Positions 1-5,169 of a stretch of DNA of 7,741 nt are shown in pieces. Source of the stretch: JBKJUK01 sp046590705 (GTDB lineage Bacteria > Acidobacteriota > Thermoanaerobaculia > Gp7-AA8); NCBI GenBank assembly GCA_046590705.1, contig JBKJUK010000162.1, positions 1-7,741 on the forward strand, read 5' to 3'. Below the pieces are notes generated by a model. It searched no databases and was not told where the DNA came from. It saw nothing but the letters and a program-made list of their open reading frames with translations. Each line of letters begins with the position of its first letter. Within the stretch, counting starts at the first letter, position 1. Made by a program: the position numbers and the translations under genes.

Positions 1-52
1 TAAGGCGCTGCAGACGCATGTCCAGGATGGCCTGGGCCTGCACGGTGCTGAA
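1..52 (-). other. Inverted fragment of gyrA coding sequence
   Basis: Read on the minus strand, these bases encode FSTVQAQAILDMRLQRL. This is the conserved GyrA segment that should lie on the plus strand immediately before the ELEREKI at base 50. The piece is therefore upside down relative to the rest of gyrA. The triplets GAA (50-52) and the reverse complement of TTC are identical, so the joint sits in a short inverted homology. The two strands are in codon register here, so the plus-strand frame is not interrupted. It may be a chimeric join at a contig end or a small real inversion; the sequence alone cannot decide. Confidence 0.88.
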
Positions 53-1351
53 CTCGAACGCGAGAAGATCTTCAACGAGTATCAGGAAATCCTCGCCACC
101 ATTCAGCGCCTGAAAGAAATCCTCGGATCCGAACGACTGGTCCTGCAGATCATCAAAAATGAACTCTCGGCCATTCGTGAAGCCTACGGAGACGATCGTC
201 GCACCGAGATCGTCGCCGAAACACGCGAGATCACCATCGAAGACATGATCGCTGAAGAAGACATGGTGATCACGGTGTCTCGCGGCGGCTACATCAAGCG
301 CTCCCCGCTGACCGTGTATCGGGAGCAGCGACGCGGCGGGAAAGGAAAGATCGGGATGGTTCCGAAGGAGGAGGACATCGTCGAACATCTGTTCGTCGCC
401 TCGACGCACTCCTACGTCCTCATCTTCACCGACCGCGGCCGTCTGTACTGGCTCAAGGTGCACGAGCTGCCTCCGATCGGACCTGCAGCGCGTGGTAAGG
501 CCATCGTCAATCTTTTGAGTGTCGAACCGGGCGAGAGCGTGCGCGCACTGGTCTCGGTGAAAGACTTCACCCAGGCCAAATACGTGGTGATGCTCACTCG
601 CGCGGGCAAGATCAAGAAGACCGAACTCAAAGCTTTCTCGAATCCACGAGCGACTGGAATCATCGCCGTCGACATCAACGAAGGCGACGATCTGCACAGC
701 GTCGAACTCAGTGATGGTGACTCGCAGATCTTCATCGGAACGCACAACGGAATGGCCATTCGCTTTCACGAATCGGGCGTACGCCCGATGGGTCGTGGAG
801 CGGCGGGAGTGAAGGGCATTTCGCTCCGTCCTGGAGACTTCGTCGTGGAGATGGACGTCCTCAAGCGTGATGCCGGTGGTGAGATTCTCACCATCACCGA
901 CAAGGGCTTCGGTAAACGCACCGCCATCGACGAGTATCGCCTTCAGAGCCGCGGCGGCAAGGGTGTGATCAACGTCAAGACCACCCCGAAGAACGGCAAG
1001 GTAGCCGGCATCGTATGCGTGGCCGAAGATGAACAGCTTCTGCTGATCACGAAGCAGGGAAAGATGATCCGCGTCAGCTGTGCGGCCATCCGCTCCGTGG
1101 GCCGTTCATCGCAGGGCGTACGTCTGATCGACCTTCACGGAAAAGACGCCGTCGTCGCGGCGGTGAAGGTTGTGGAGCAGGAAGACGCGGAGCTCGTCGA
1201 AGAAGTAGAGCCGATCGCAGAGGCTCTGGACATGCCGGACAGTGAAGATCAGGCTGAACTGGAAATGGAAGGTGAAGAAGTCGACGGCGAAAGTGCTGAA
1301 GAGGATGACGTCGAATCCGAGTCCGTCGAAGACGAGACCGAGCCGGAGTAA
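50..1351 (+). CDS. gyrA: DNA gyrase subunit A, C-terminal part (5' end missing)
   Basis: Subunit A of DNA gyrase breaks and rejoins DNA; its C-terminal beta-pinwheel wraps DNA so that the enzyme can add negative supercoils in the cytoplasm. The readable part is about 433 residues, roughly half of a normal GyrA. It opens with the end of the coiled-coil arm (ELEREKIFNEYQEIL, then LKEILGSE and GDDRRTEI), followed by the pinwheel repeats. The diagnostic GyrA-box QRRGGKG is at bases 326-346 and a degenerate box QSRGGKG lies near base 945; these separate GyrA from ParC. Blades carry the usual pattern (VSRGGYIKRSPL, FTDRGRLYWLKV, ARGKAIVNLL, GRSSQGVRLI). The protein ends in a strongly acidic tail of about 55 residues, as in many GyrA proteins. 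Upstream of base ~50 the frame stays open to the window edge, but the sequence is inverted GyrA coding sequence (separate entry). A strong terminator follows 21 bases after the stop. Confidence 0.96.
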   Translation, partial: ELEREKIFNEYQEILATIQRLKEILGSERLVLQIIKNELSAIREAYGDDRRTEIVAETREITIEDMIAEEDMVITVSRGGYIKRSPLTVYREQRRGGKGKIGMVPKEEDIVEHLFVASTHSYVLIFTDRGRLYWLKVHELPPIGPAARGKAIVNLLSVEPGESVRALVSVKDFTQAKYVVMLTRAGKIKKTELKAFSNPRATGIIAVDINEGDDLHSVELSDGDSQIFIGTHNGMAIRFHESGVRPMGRGAAGVKGISLRPGDFVVEMDVLKRDAGGEILTITDKGFGKRTAIDEYRLQSRGGKGVINVKTTPKNGKVAGIVCVAEDEQLLLITKQGKMIRVSCAAIRSVGRSSQGVRLIDLHGKDAVVAAVKVVEQEDAELVEEVEPIAEALDMPDSEDQAELEMEGEEVDGESAEEDDVESESVEDETEPE

Positions 1352-1372
1352 TTCAGGTTTCCCGAGTTTATC

Positions 1373-1410
1373 AATCTCCGCATGCAGTGATCTGCATGCG
1401 GAGATTTTTT
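1373..1410 (+). terminator. Rho-independent terminator of gyrA
   Basis: A perfect 14-base-pair stem (arms 1373-1386 and 1393-1406) closes a six-base loop GTGATC and runs into a tract of T (1405-1410). It begins 21 bases after the gyrA stop codon and is oriented to end gyrA transcription. The stem lacks a run of A in front, so it should act mainly in the forward direction. Confidence 0.93.
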
Positions 1411-1444
1411 GTAGTGAGCGAATTCTGTCTATCTCGACCGCTAC

Positions 1445-1619
1445 GTCATTCCGACGAGCCTCACTAACCGCGACGAGAGACAGCCGTAACTGCGAGGAGG
1501 AATCTCCGGTCCGCGCGGATGCGGTGAACAGTTCGACCATCGCGGCGCGGAACGGAGATTCCTCCTCGCGCGAGACACCGCGCAAACTGGAGAAAGTATC
1601 CAGCGCTCATCGGAATGAC
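1445..1619. repeat. Nested foldback (palindromic) intergenic element
   Basis: The outer arms GTCATTCCGA (1445-1454) and TCGGAATGAC (1610-1619) are exact reverse complements. Inside them, 1492-1511 and 1550-1569 pair over 20 bases with one mismatch (core gcgaggaggaatctccg), and further in CCGCGC (1511-1516) can meet GCGCGG (1545-1550). The whole 175 bases can fold into a long interrupted hairpin. No coding frame here looks like a protein. The GTCATTCCGA ... GAGGAATCTCCG motif resembles dispersed palindromic repeats seen in several environmental bacterial genomes; that family link is from memory and not verified. It has no transposase and could be REP/MITE-like. Confidence 0.7.
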
Positions 1620-1654
1620 GAGAGCGCGCAAGGTAGTGCGTTTCTCTCTTTCGC

Positions 1655-1747
1655 CACGGAGCCCAGAGTTGAAAACTCTGGCCACTCGACCATCTCCACG
1701 AGCGTAGCGAGAACAAGTGGCCGGAGTTTTCAACTCCGGGCTCCGTG
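1655..1747. repeat. Paired-hairpin (REP-like) inverted repeat
   Basis: Two 32-base arms (1655-1686 and 1716-1747) are inverted copies with two differences, separated by 29 bases. Each arm is itself a small hairpin: 1663-1681 has an 8-bp stem with loop GAA, and 1721-1739 has an 8-bp stem with loop TTC. The two differences between the arms fall on paired positions of the small hairpins (A-T in one, G-C in the other), so both stay perfectly paired. This suggests the small hairpins are the maintained units. The element lies downstream of both flanking genes (gyrA on plus, zinc-ribbon gene on minus) and lacks a T tract, so it is not an ordinary terminator. Confidence 0.82.
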
Positions 1748-1775
1748 AATCACAACACCAGCGCGAATCGAGCGG

Positions 1776-2090
1776 TTACGAAACTGGTCGCGTCTCAGGA
1801 TCTTCAACCGCCGCCGCCTGCGGGTAGAGATCGCTCTCATCATCGGCAGTGTTCATCGAAAGCTGACGACGCTGCGCTTTGATGCGCTCGAAGATTCCGC
1901 CGGCATGGCCTGCCGGGACCCAGCTGTTGCCGCCGCACTTGGGGCAGCGCCCGCGAAACGCGATATTTTTCCCGCAGTCCGGGCAGATGATGACGAGAGA
2001 GTGCGAAAGCTCGAATTTCTGCTCACCCTCTTCATCGAGGCTGTTCAGAAACTCGCTCAGATTATTGAAGCTTTCTTCCAGGGATGACAT
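1776..2090 (-). CDS. Small zinc-ribbon protein, function unknown
   Basis: A 104-residue acidic protein I cannot name. The N-terminal third (MSSLEESFNNLSEFLNSLDE) is predicted to be helical. It is followed by a four-cysteine zinc ribbon, CPDCGKN then CPKCGG, with cysteines at residues 36, 39, 49 and 52 (CxxC-x9-CxxC). The C-terminus is an acidic, low-complexity tail. Such a ribbon could bind RNA, DNA or protein. The chosen start at 2090 has GAGGAG at 2101-2106, about ten bases upstream; a longer frame to 2132 lacks such support. The gene lies downstream of the RNase E/G gene on the same strand, but 212 bases and an inverted repeat separate them, so co-transcription is uncertain. It is likely a real gene because the cysteine pattern is intact and has a ribosome binding site. 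Confidence 0.82.
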   Translation of the reverse strand: MSSLEESFNNLSEFLNSLDEEGEQKFELSHSLVIICPDCGKNIAFRGRCPKCGGNSWVPAGHAGGIFERIKAQRRQLSMNTADDESDLYPQAAAVEDPETRPVS

Positions 2091-2100
2091 TTCGTCAAAA

Positions 2101-2106
2101 CTCCTC
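2101..2106 (-). promoter_or_regulatory. Ribosome binding site of zinc-ribbon gene
   Basis: GAGGAG on the minus strand lies ten bases before the ATG at 2090. It decides the start in favour of the shorter protein over the upstream ATG at 2132. Confidence 0.6.
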
Positions 2107-2161
2107 GCGTCGGAAGGGCGAAAAGTGCACACGACATGCCATTGGGTCGTACGACAGAAGC

Positions 2162-2293
2162 GGCCGGGGGCCGGGGGCCGGAGTCGAGTGGTAGCTTAAT
2201 GTATACAACTTGAATACGGGCATTTGGATCTTTATGAGAACCTGCCGAGTGACACGTATCTGCCTTAATGACTCCGGCCCCCGAACCCCGGCC
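2162..2293. repeat. GC-rich inverted repeat between RNase gene and zinc-ribbon gene
   Basis: Arms 2162-2185 and 2270-2293 are inverted copies, 22 of 24 bases matching, with an 84-base spacer that is noticeably more AT-rich. The right arm starts ten bases after the stop codon of the RNase E/G gene, so on the minus strand the mRNA could fold into a large 3' stem. No T tract follows, so a simple intrinsic terminator is not supported. The left arm is also 21/22 identical, in inverted orientation, to 3839-3860 on the other side of the RNase gene. Confidence 0.75.
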
Positions 2294-2302
2294 TTGTCGC
2301 CC

Positions 2303-3796
2303 TCAAACCGGCATCACATCAAACTGCTCATGATGCAAATTGTCGTCAGGTTTGAAAACCAGGTGAATGTTGTGGAGTCTTTCCAGTTCGTCGAAGATCG
2401 GTCCGCCTTCTGTGCGGAATGACGCGTAGATTTCCGGATTCAGCCGCACGATCACTTCCTGTCCTTCGTGCACATCACGCAGCTTCATCAGATGTCGCCA
2501 GACTTCCAGCATCACCGTGGTGTTCGATTTGATTCGGCCACTGCCGCCGCAGTATGGACAGGCCTGCGTCAGTGAGCGCTCGAGGCTCTGACGTACGCGC
2601 TTGCGGGTCATCTCCACGAGGCCGAATTCTGAAATCTGCAGAATCTTTGTTTTCGAACGGTCCTTCTTGATCTCGAGTTCGAGGGCGTCGAAAATCGTGG
2701 CGCGATTTCCGAGATCTTCCATGTCGATGAAGTCCAGCACGATGATCCCGCCGAGATCGCGCAGACGAATCTGACGCACGATCTCTTTAATGGCTTCGAG
2801 GTTGGTGCGGAACACCGTCTCTTCGAGATTCTTCTTTCCGACGTACTTGCCGGTGTTGACGTCGATGGCCACCAGCGCTTCGGTCTGATTGATCACGATG
2901 TAGCCGCCCGACTTGAGCCAGACCTTCGACTTCATGGCCTTCTCGATCTCGCCCTCGACTCCGAAGGCTTCGAAGATCGGTTCCTCGCGGCGATAGAGAC
3001 GCACGCGTGATACGAGGTTCGGCTGTATCTGATCGAGAAACTCGACGATGCGCTGGTACTGATCGACCGAGTCCACCCAGACCGTCTTGAATTCCGGCGA
3101 GAGTACGTCGCGGATGGTGCGCAGGATCAGATCGAGATCGTGATGAATCGCGGAGGGGGCCGAAGCCTTCTCGGCGCGGATCCGTATCTGTTCCCAGAGG
3201 TCGGTGAGGTAAGTGAGGTCGGAGATGAACTCTTCTTCCTGTCTGCCCTCGCCGGCCGTTCTCACGATGAAGCCGCCCGGTACCTTGCGAACGCGTTCGA
3301 GAATTTCTTTGAGCCTGGTGCGCTCGTCCTCATTCTCGATTCTGCGGGATACGCCGACGTGATTGACGGTGGGCATGTACACCAGAAAGCGGCCAGGGAG
3401 AGTGATGTGCGTAGTGATCCGCGCGCCCTTTCCGGCGATGCTGTCCTTCGATACCTGGACTGAAATCTCCTGGCCCTCTCGCAGCAGATCGGCGATGGAA
3501 GTCTCGGGACGGGGAGAGGCTTCGTCGAAGTGGATATCCTCGTGACTCTCGGTCTCGTACTCTTCCAGATCCTCGACGATGTCAGACACATAGAGAAACG
3601 CGTCGCGCTCCAGCCCGAGGTCGACGAAGGCTGACTGCATCCCTGGAAGGACTTTGGTGACGCGTCCCTGATAGATATTACCCACCACCGTGCGCTGCCG
3701 GCTGCGCTCGACCCACAGTTCGACGACCTGACCCTCGTCGATCACGGCGATGCGTGACTCATGTTTGGCAGCATTGATGACGATCTCGCGGGACAT
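2303..3796 (-). CDS. rng: Ribonuclease E/G family endoribonuclease
   Basis: A single-strand-specific endoribonuclease of the RNase E/G family, acting in rRNA and tRNA maturation and mRNA turnover. At 497 residues it has the length of RNase G (about 490) and lacks the long C-terminal scaffold of RNase E. Domain order fits the family: N-terminal strands (MSREIVINAAKHESRIAVI), an S1 domain (about residues 37-128, GNIYQGRVTKVLPGMQSAFVDLG) with an acidic insert at 74-100, then the RNase H-like and DNase I-like catalytic parts. The metal-binding aspartates are visible in AIDVN (D312) and VLDFID (D355). The Zn-link CPYCGGSG (C413, C416) is intact, implying dimer/tetramer assembly. The start matches the family N-terminus. 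No Shine-Dalgarno is visible; a TAGAAT box ends eight bases before the ATG. It is transcribed divergently from the N-hydrolase gene at 3914. The symbol rng follows from length; 'rne/rng family' is the safer name. Confidence 0.96.
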   Translation of the reverse strand: MSREIVINAAKHESRIAVIDEGQVVELWVERSRQRTVVGNIYQGRVTKVLPGMQSAFVDLGLERDAFLYVSDIVEDLEEYETESHEDIHFDEASPRPETSIADLLREGQEISVQVSKDSIAGKGARITTHITLPGRFLVYMPTVNHVGVSRRIENEDERTRLKEILERVRKVPGGFIVRTAGEGRQEEEFISDLTYLTDLWEQIRIRAEKASAPSAIHHDLDLILRTIRDVLSPEFKTVWVDSVDQYQRIVEFLDQIQPNLVSRVRLYRREEPIFEAFGVEGEIEKAMKSKVWLKSGGYIVINQTEALVAIDVNTGKYVGKKNLEETVFRTNLEAIKEIVRQIRLRDLGGIIVLDFIDMEDLGNRATIFDALELEIKKDRSKTKILQISEFGLVEMTRKRVRQSLERSLTQACPYCGGSGRIKSNTTVMLEVWRHLMKLRDVHEGQEVIVRLNPEIYASFRTEGGPIFDELERLHNIHLVFKPDDNLHHEQFDVMPV

Positions 3797-3804
3797 GGGG
3801 CGGC

Positions 3805-3810
3805 ATTCTA
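3805..3810 (-). promoter_or_regulatory. Candidate -10 box of the RNase E/G gene
   Basis: TAGAAT on the minus strand is five of six bases from TATAAT and ends eight bases before the ATG. No good -35 was found at the usual distance. If used, the mRNA would have a leader of only about two bases or none, which agrees with the absent ribosome binding site. Confidence 0.45.
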
Positions 3811-3838
3811 CACGCGCGGTGCGCCACGGTGGCCTCTA

Positions 3839-3874
3839 CTCTGGCCCCCGGCCCCCGGCCCCTGACCCCGGCCG
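3839..3874 (+). repeat. C-rich short repeat, copy upstream of the RNase gene
   Basis: This stretch has near-tandem GGCCCCC units. Bases 3839-3860 match the reverse complement of 2162-2183 at 21 of 22 positions, and the CCCCGGCC end resembles 2286-2293. Thus both flanks of the RNase E/G gene carry members of the same GC-rich repeat. It occupies the divergent promoter region between the RNase gene and the N-hydrolase gene. Confidence 0.65.
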
Positions 3875-3875
3875 C

Positions 3876-3904
3876 TTTATCCCCGGTCCGCGTCAGAGTA
3901 CAAT
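3876..3904 (+). promoter_or_regulatory. Candidate promoter of the N-hydrolase gene
   Basis: A good -10 box TACAAT (3899-3904) is preceded, after 17 bases, by a weak -35 TTTATC (3876-3881). The -10 ends nine bases before the ATG at 3914, leaving room for only a very short leader; no ribosome binding site is visible. Confidence 0.5.
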
Positions 3905-3913
3905 CCGCGCCCC

Positions 3914-4363
3914 ATGCCGAGACCAGTCTACTTTTCCGGTTCCATCTCCGGCGGACGCGCCGACGCCGCGCTCTACCTTCGTATCATCACGCATCTCAAA
4001 ACCACCGGTCACGAGATTTCCGCCGAGCACGTCGGCAGCGGCGCCCTCCAGGCCGCTGGGGAAAGCCTCGCCGCGAATGAGATTTTTCAGCGCGACCTCG
4101 AGTGGATCGAGGAAGTCTCGGAACTCGGTGGCGTGCTGGTGGCCGAGGTTTCCAAGCCCTCGATCGGAGTCGGGTACGAGATCGCCGTGGCCCGGCACCG
4201 CTTCGATATGCCGGTGATCTGCCTCTACCGCCCCGCGCACACCGAGCGCTGCTCGGCCATGATCGCGGGAGACGACGAGATCAAACTCATCGAGTACCAG
4301 GACGAGAGCATCGAGCAGATGCTCGAGCAGCTGGTCGAGGCCATTGACGGAGCAAGCGAATAA
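3914..4363 (+). CDS. DNPH1/Rcl-type 2'-deoxynucleoside 5'-phosphate N-hydrolase
   Basis: A 149-residue member of the nucleoside 2-deoxyribosyltransferase fold, closest by eye to the DNPH1 (Rcl) branch. That branch hydrolyses the N-glycosidic bond of deoxynucleoside 5'-monophosphates to free base and deoxyribose 5-phosphate, a nucleotide-pool cleaning role in the cytosol. Visible motifs: N-terminal YFSGSISGGR (residues 6-15, phosphate/nucleotide binding loop), DLEWIEE (D61), VLVAEVSKPSIGVGYE with the expected catalytic glutamate E89, CLYRP, and CSAMI (S114). The length and motif order match the vertebrate enzyme and bacterial homologues closely. It is a single gene, divergent from the RNase gene and followed by tRNA-Asn with its own promoter. 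Exact base preference, or a transferase instead of hydrolase activity, cannot be read from sequence. Confidence 0.9.
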   Translation: MPRPVYFSGSISGGRADAALYLRIITHLKTTGHEISAEHVGSGALQAAGESLAANEIFQRDLEWIEEVSELGGVLVAEVSKPSIGVGYEIAVARHRFDMPVICLYRPAHTERCSAMIAGDDEIKLIEYQDESIEQMLEQLVEAIDGASE

Positions 4364-4394
4364 AAAGCGGGGAGCCACACGTTCCACCAATCGC

Positions 4395-4423
4395 TTGACG
4401 GGGTATCTCCGAGTTGCTATTTT
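4395..4423 (+). promoter_or_regulatory. Sigma-70-type promoter of tRNA-Asn
   Basis: TTGACG (4395-4400), a 17-base spacer and TATTTT (4418-4423) fit a housekeeping promoter. Transcription would begin near 4430, just before the tRNA at 4441. The GC-only stretch after the -10 (GCGTCCCC) resembles the discriminator of stable-RNA promoters under stringent control; that regulation is inferred. Confidence 0.75.
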
Positions 4424-4440
4424 GCGTCCCCGCAACGTAT

Positions 4441-4516
4441 TCCGGCATAGCTCAGTTGGTAGAGCAACGGACTGTTAATCCGTGGGTCGCAAGTTCGAGT
4501 CTTGCTGCCGGAGCCA
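4441..4516 (+). tRNA. tRNA-Asn (anticodon GTT)
   Basis: A complete 76-base cloverleaf. The acceptor stem TCCGGCA (4441-4447) pairs with TGCCGGA (4506-4512), the discriminator is G and CCA is encoded (4514-4516). The D-loop has AGCTCAGTTGGTAGAGC, the anticodon stem ACGGA/TCCGT encloses CTGTTAA with anticodon GTT at 4474-4476, and the T-arm is GCAAGTTCGAGTCTTGC. GTT reads AAC and AAT codons, hence asparagine. The body is almost identical to common bacterial tRNA-Asn. Confidence 0.98.
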
Positions 4517-4532
4517 ATTACGTCAGTCACTT

Positions 4533-4560
4533 AGGCCGCTCGACAGAGCGGCCTTTTTGT
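4533..4560 (+). terminator. Rho-independent terminator of tRNA-Asn
   Basis: A 9-bp stem (AGGCCGCTC at 4533-4541 with GAGCGGCCT at 4546-4554) with loop GACA is followed by a T tract (4554-4558). It ends the tRNA transcript, making tRNA-Asn a monocistronic unit separate from the toxin gene downstream. Confidence 0.92.
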
Positions 4561-4596
4561 TGTTGCAGCATTCACAGCGATCCGTGTAGGTAAGCG

Positions 4597-4625
4597 CTGA
4601 CTCCGACAGCCGCGCGAGCTACACT
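4597..4625 (+). promoter_or_regulatory. Candidate promoter of the brnT-type operon
   Basis: CTGACT (4597-4602), a 17-base spacer and TACACT (4620-4625) give a plausible promoter. The -10 ends only eight bases before the ATG at 4634 and there is no ribosome binding site, so the message may be nearly leaderless. In toxin-antitoxin operons such promoters are usually repressed by the antitoxin or complex; no clear operator palindrome was seen here. Confidence 0.5.
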
Positions 4626-4633
4626 GCCCGTCG

Positions 4634-4903
4634 ATGTTCGAGTGGGATCCAGAGAAAGATCGGTCGAATCAGGGGAAGCACGGTGTGAGCTTCGCAGAGG
4701 CGGCCACGGTTCTCGGCGACCGGACAGCTCTGAGCTGGGAGGACCCTGCGCATTCCGAGGGGGAGTATCGAACCTTCACGCTCGGTTACACTGAACAGCA
4801 CCGACTCGTGATCGTGTCTCACGTCGAGCGCGGCGAGCGAGTAAGGATCATTTCTGCACGAATGGCTACGGCGGCTGAGCGTCGACTCTATGAATCAGGA
4901 TAA
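4634..4903 (+). CDS. brnT: BrnT family type II toxin (ribonuclease)
   Basis: An 89-residue BrnT-family toxin. BrnT proteins have a RelE-like fold and cleave RNA to stop growth when free of their antitoxin. The family signature is clear: N-terminal FEWDPEKDRSNQGKHGVSF (residues 2-20), AEAATVLGD, DPAHSEGEYR (37-46), and the C-terminal core VSHVERGERVRIISAR (61-76) followed by A..ER..YE. Length is normal and the frame is intact, so it is probably functional. The ATG at 4634 fits the family N-terminus, although no Shine-Dalgarno precedes it. It overlaps the next gene by 14 bases, the usual tight coupling of toxin and antitoxin, with the toxin gene first as in brnTA operons. Confidence 0.93.
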   Translation: MFEWDPEKDRSNQGKHGVSFAEAATVLGDRTALSWEDPAHSEGEYRTFTLGYTEQHRLVIVSHVERGERVRIISARMATAAERRLYESG

Positions 4904-5108
4904 AGACGAGTTCAACGAGATTCCAGAGCAGCAGACTGCGTCTGGCGCCGTTCGCGGGAAATACTACGAGCGGTACATGCACCGAGCGAACGTGATCTTG
5001 CTCGCGCCCGACGTGGCGGAGGTATTTCGGGACTCGGAAAGCGTAAACAAGGCGCTGCGCGCGTACGTGGCGGAACACGGCGCTCCGCCCTCAAAAGGCG
5101 CCGACTGA
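4890..5108 (+). CDS. Antitoxin partner of BrnT (VRGKYYERY-type)
   Basis: A 72-residue protein starting inside the toxin gene (overlap of 14 bases, different frame), so its translation is probably coupled. Position and size make it the antitoxin. The sequence does not look like classical BrnA. It has an acidic N-terminus, a conserved-looking VRGKYYERY (residues 21-29), then ANVILLAPDVAEVFRDSESVN and KALRAYVAEHG: a strand followed by a helix, suggestive of a ribbon-helix-helix-like DNA-binding end. Short proteins with the GxVRGKYxxRY ... PDVAxxFxDSxxVNxALR pattern are commonly found after BrnT genes, as I recall. Neutralisation of the toxin and autorepression are inferred from the arrangement. 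The C-terminal tail APPSKGAD is probably disordered. Confidence 0.85.
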   Translation: MNQDKDEFNEIPEQQTASGAVRGKYYERYMHRANVILLAPDVAEVFRDSESVNKALRAYVAEHGAPPSKGAD

Positions 5109-5169
5109 CGCAGCGCTGTACCTGACGCGAGTCTATGAACGACTGCAGATTGCGACAGGAAATCAAACT

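Noticed and set aside
1242..1748. A long open frame across the gyrA tail, terminator and palindromes
   Set aside because: It runs in another frame of gyrA and then through the hairpins; the translation is low-complexity Ser/Arg-rich with no family resemblance, so it is a by-product of GC-rich sequence.
3893..4435. 180-codon minus-strand frame over the N-hydrolase gene
   Set aside because: It is antisense to a well-recognised enzyme, has no family motif, and covers the tRNA promoter.
4495..4516. tRNA 3' end as a phage or island attachment site
   Set aside because: No second copy of the tRNA end and no integrase gene were seen in the window.
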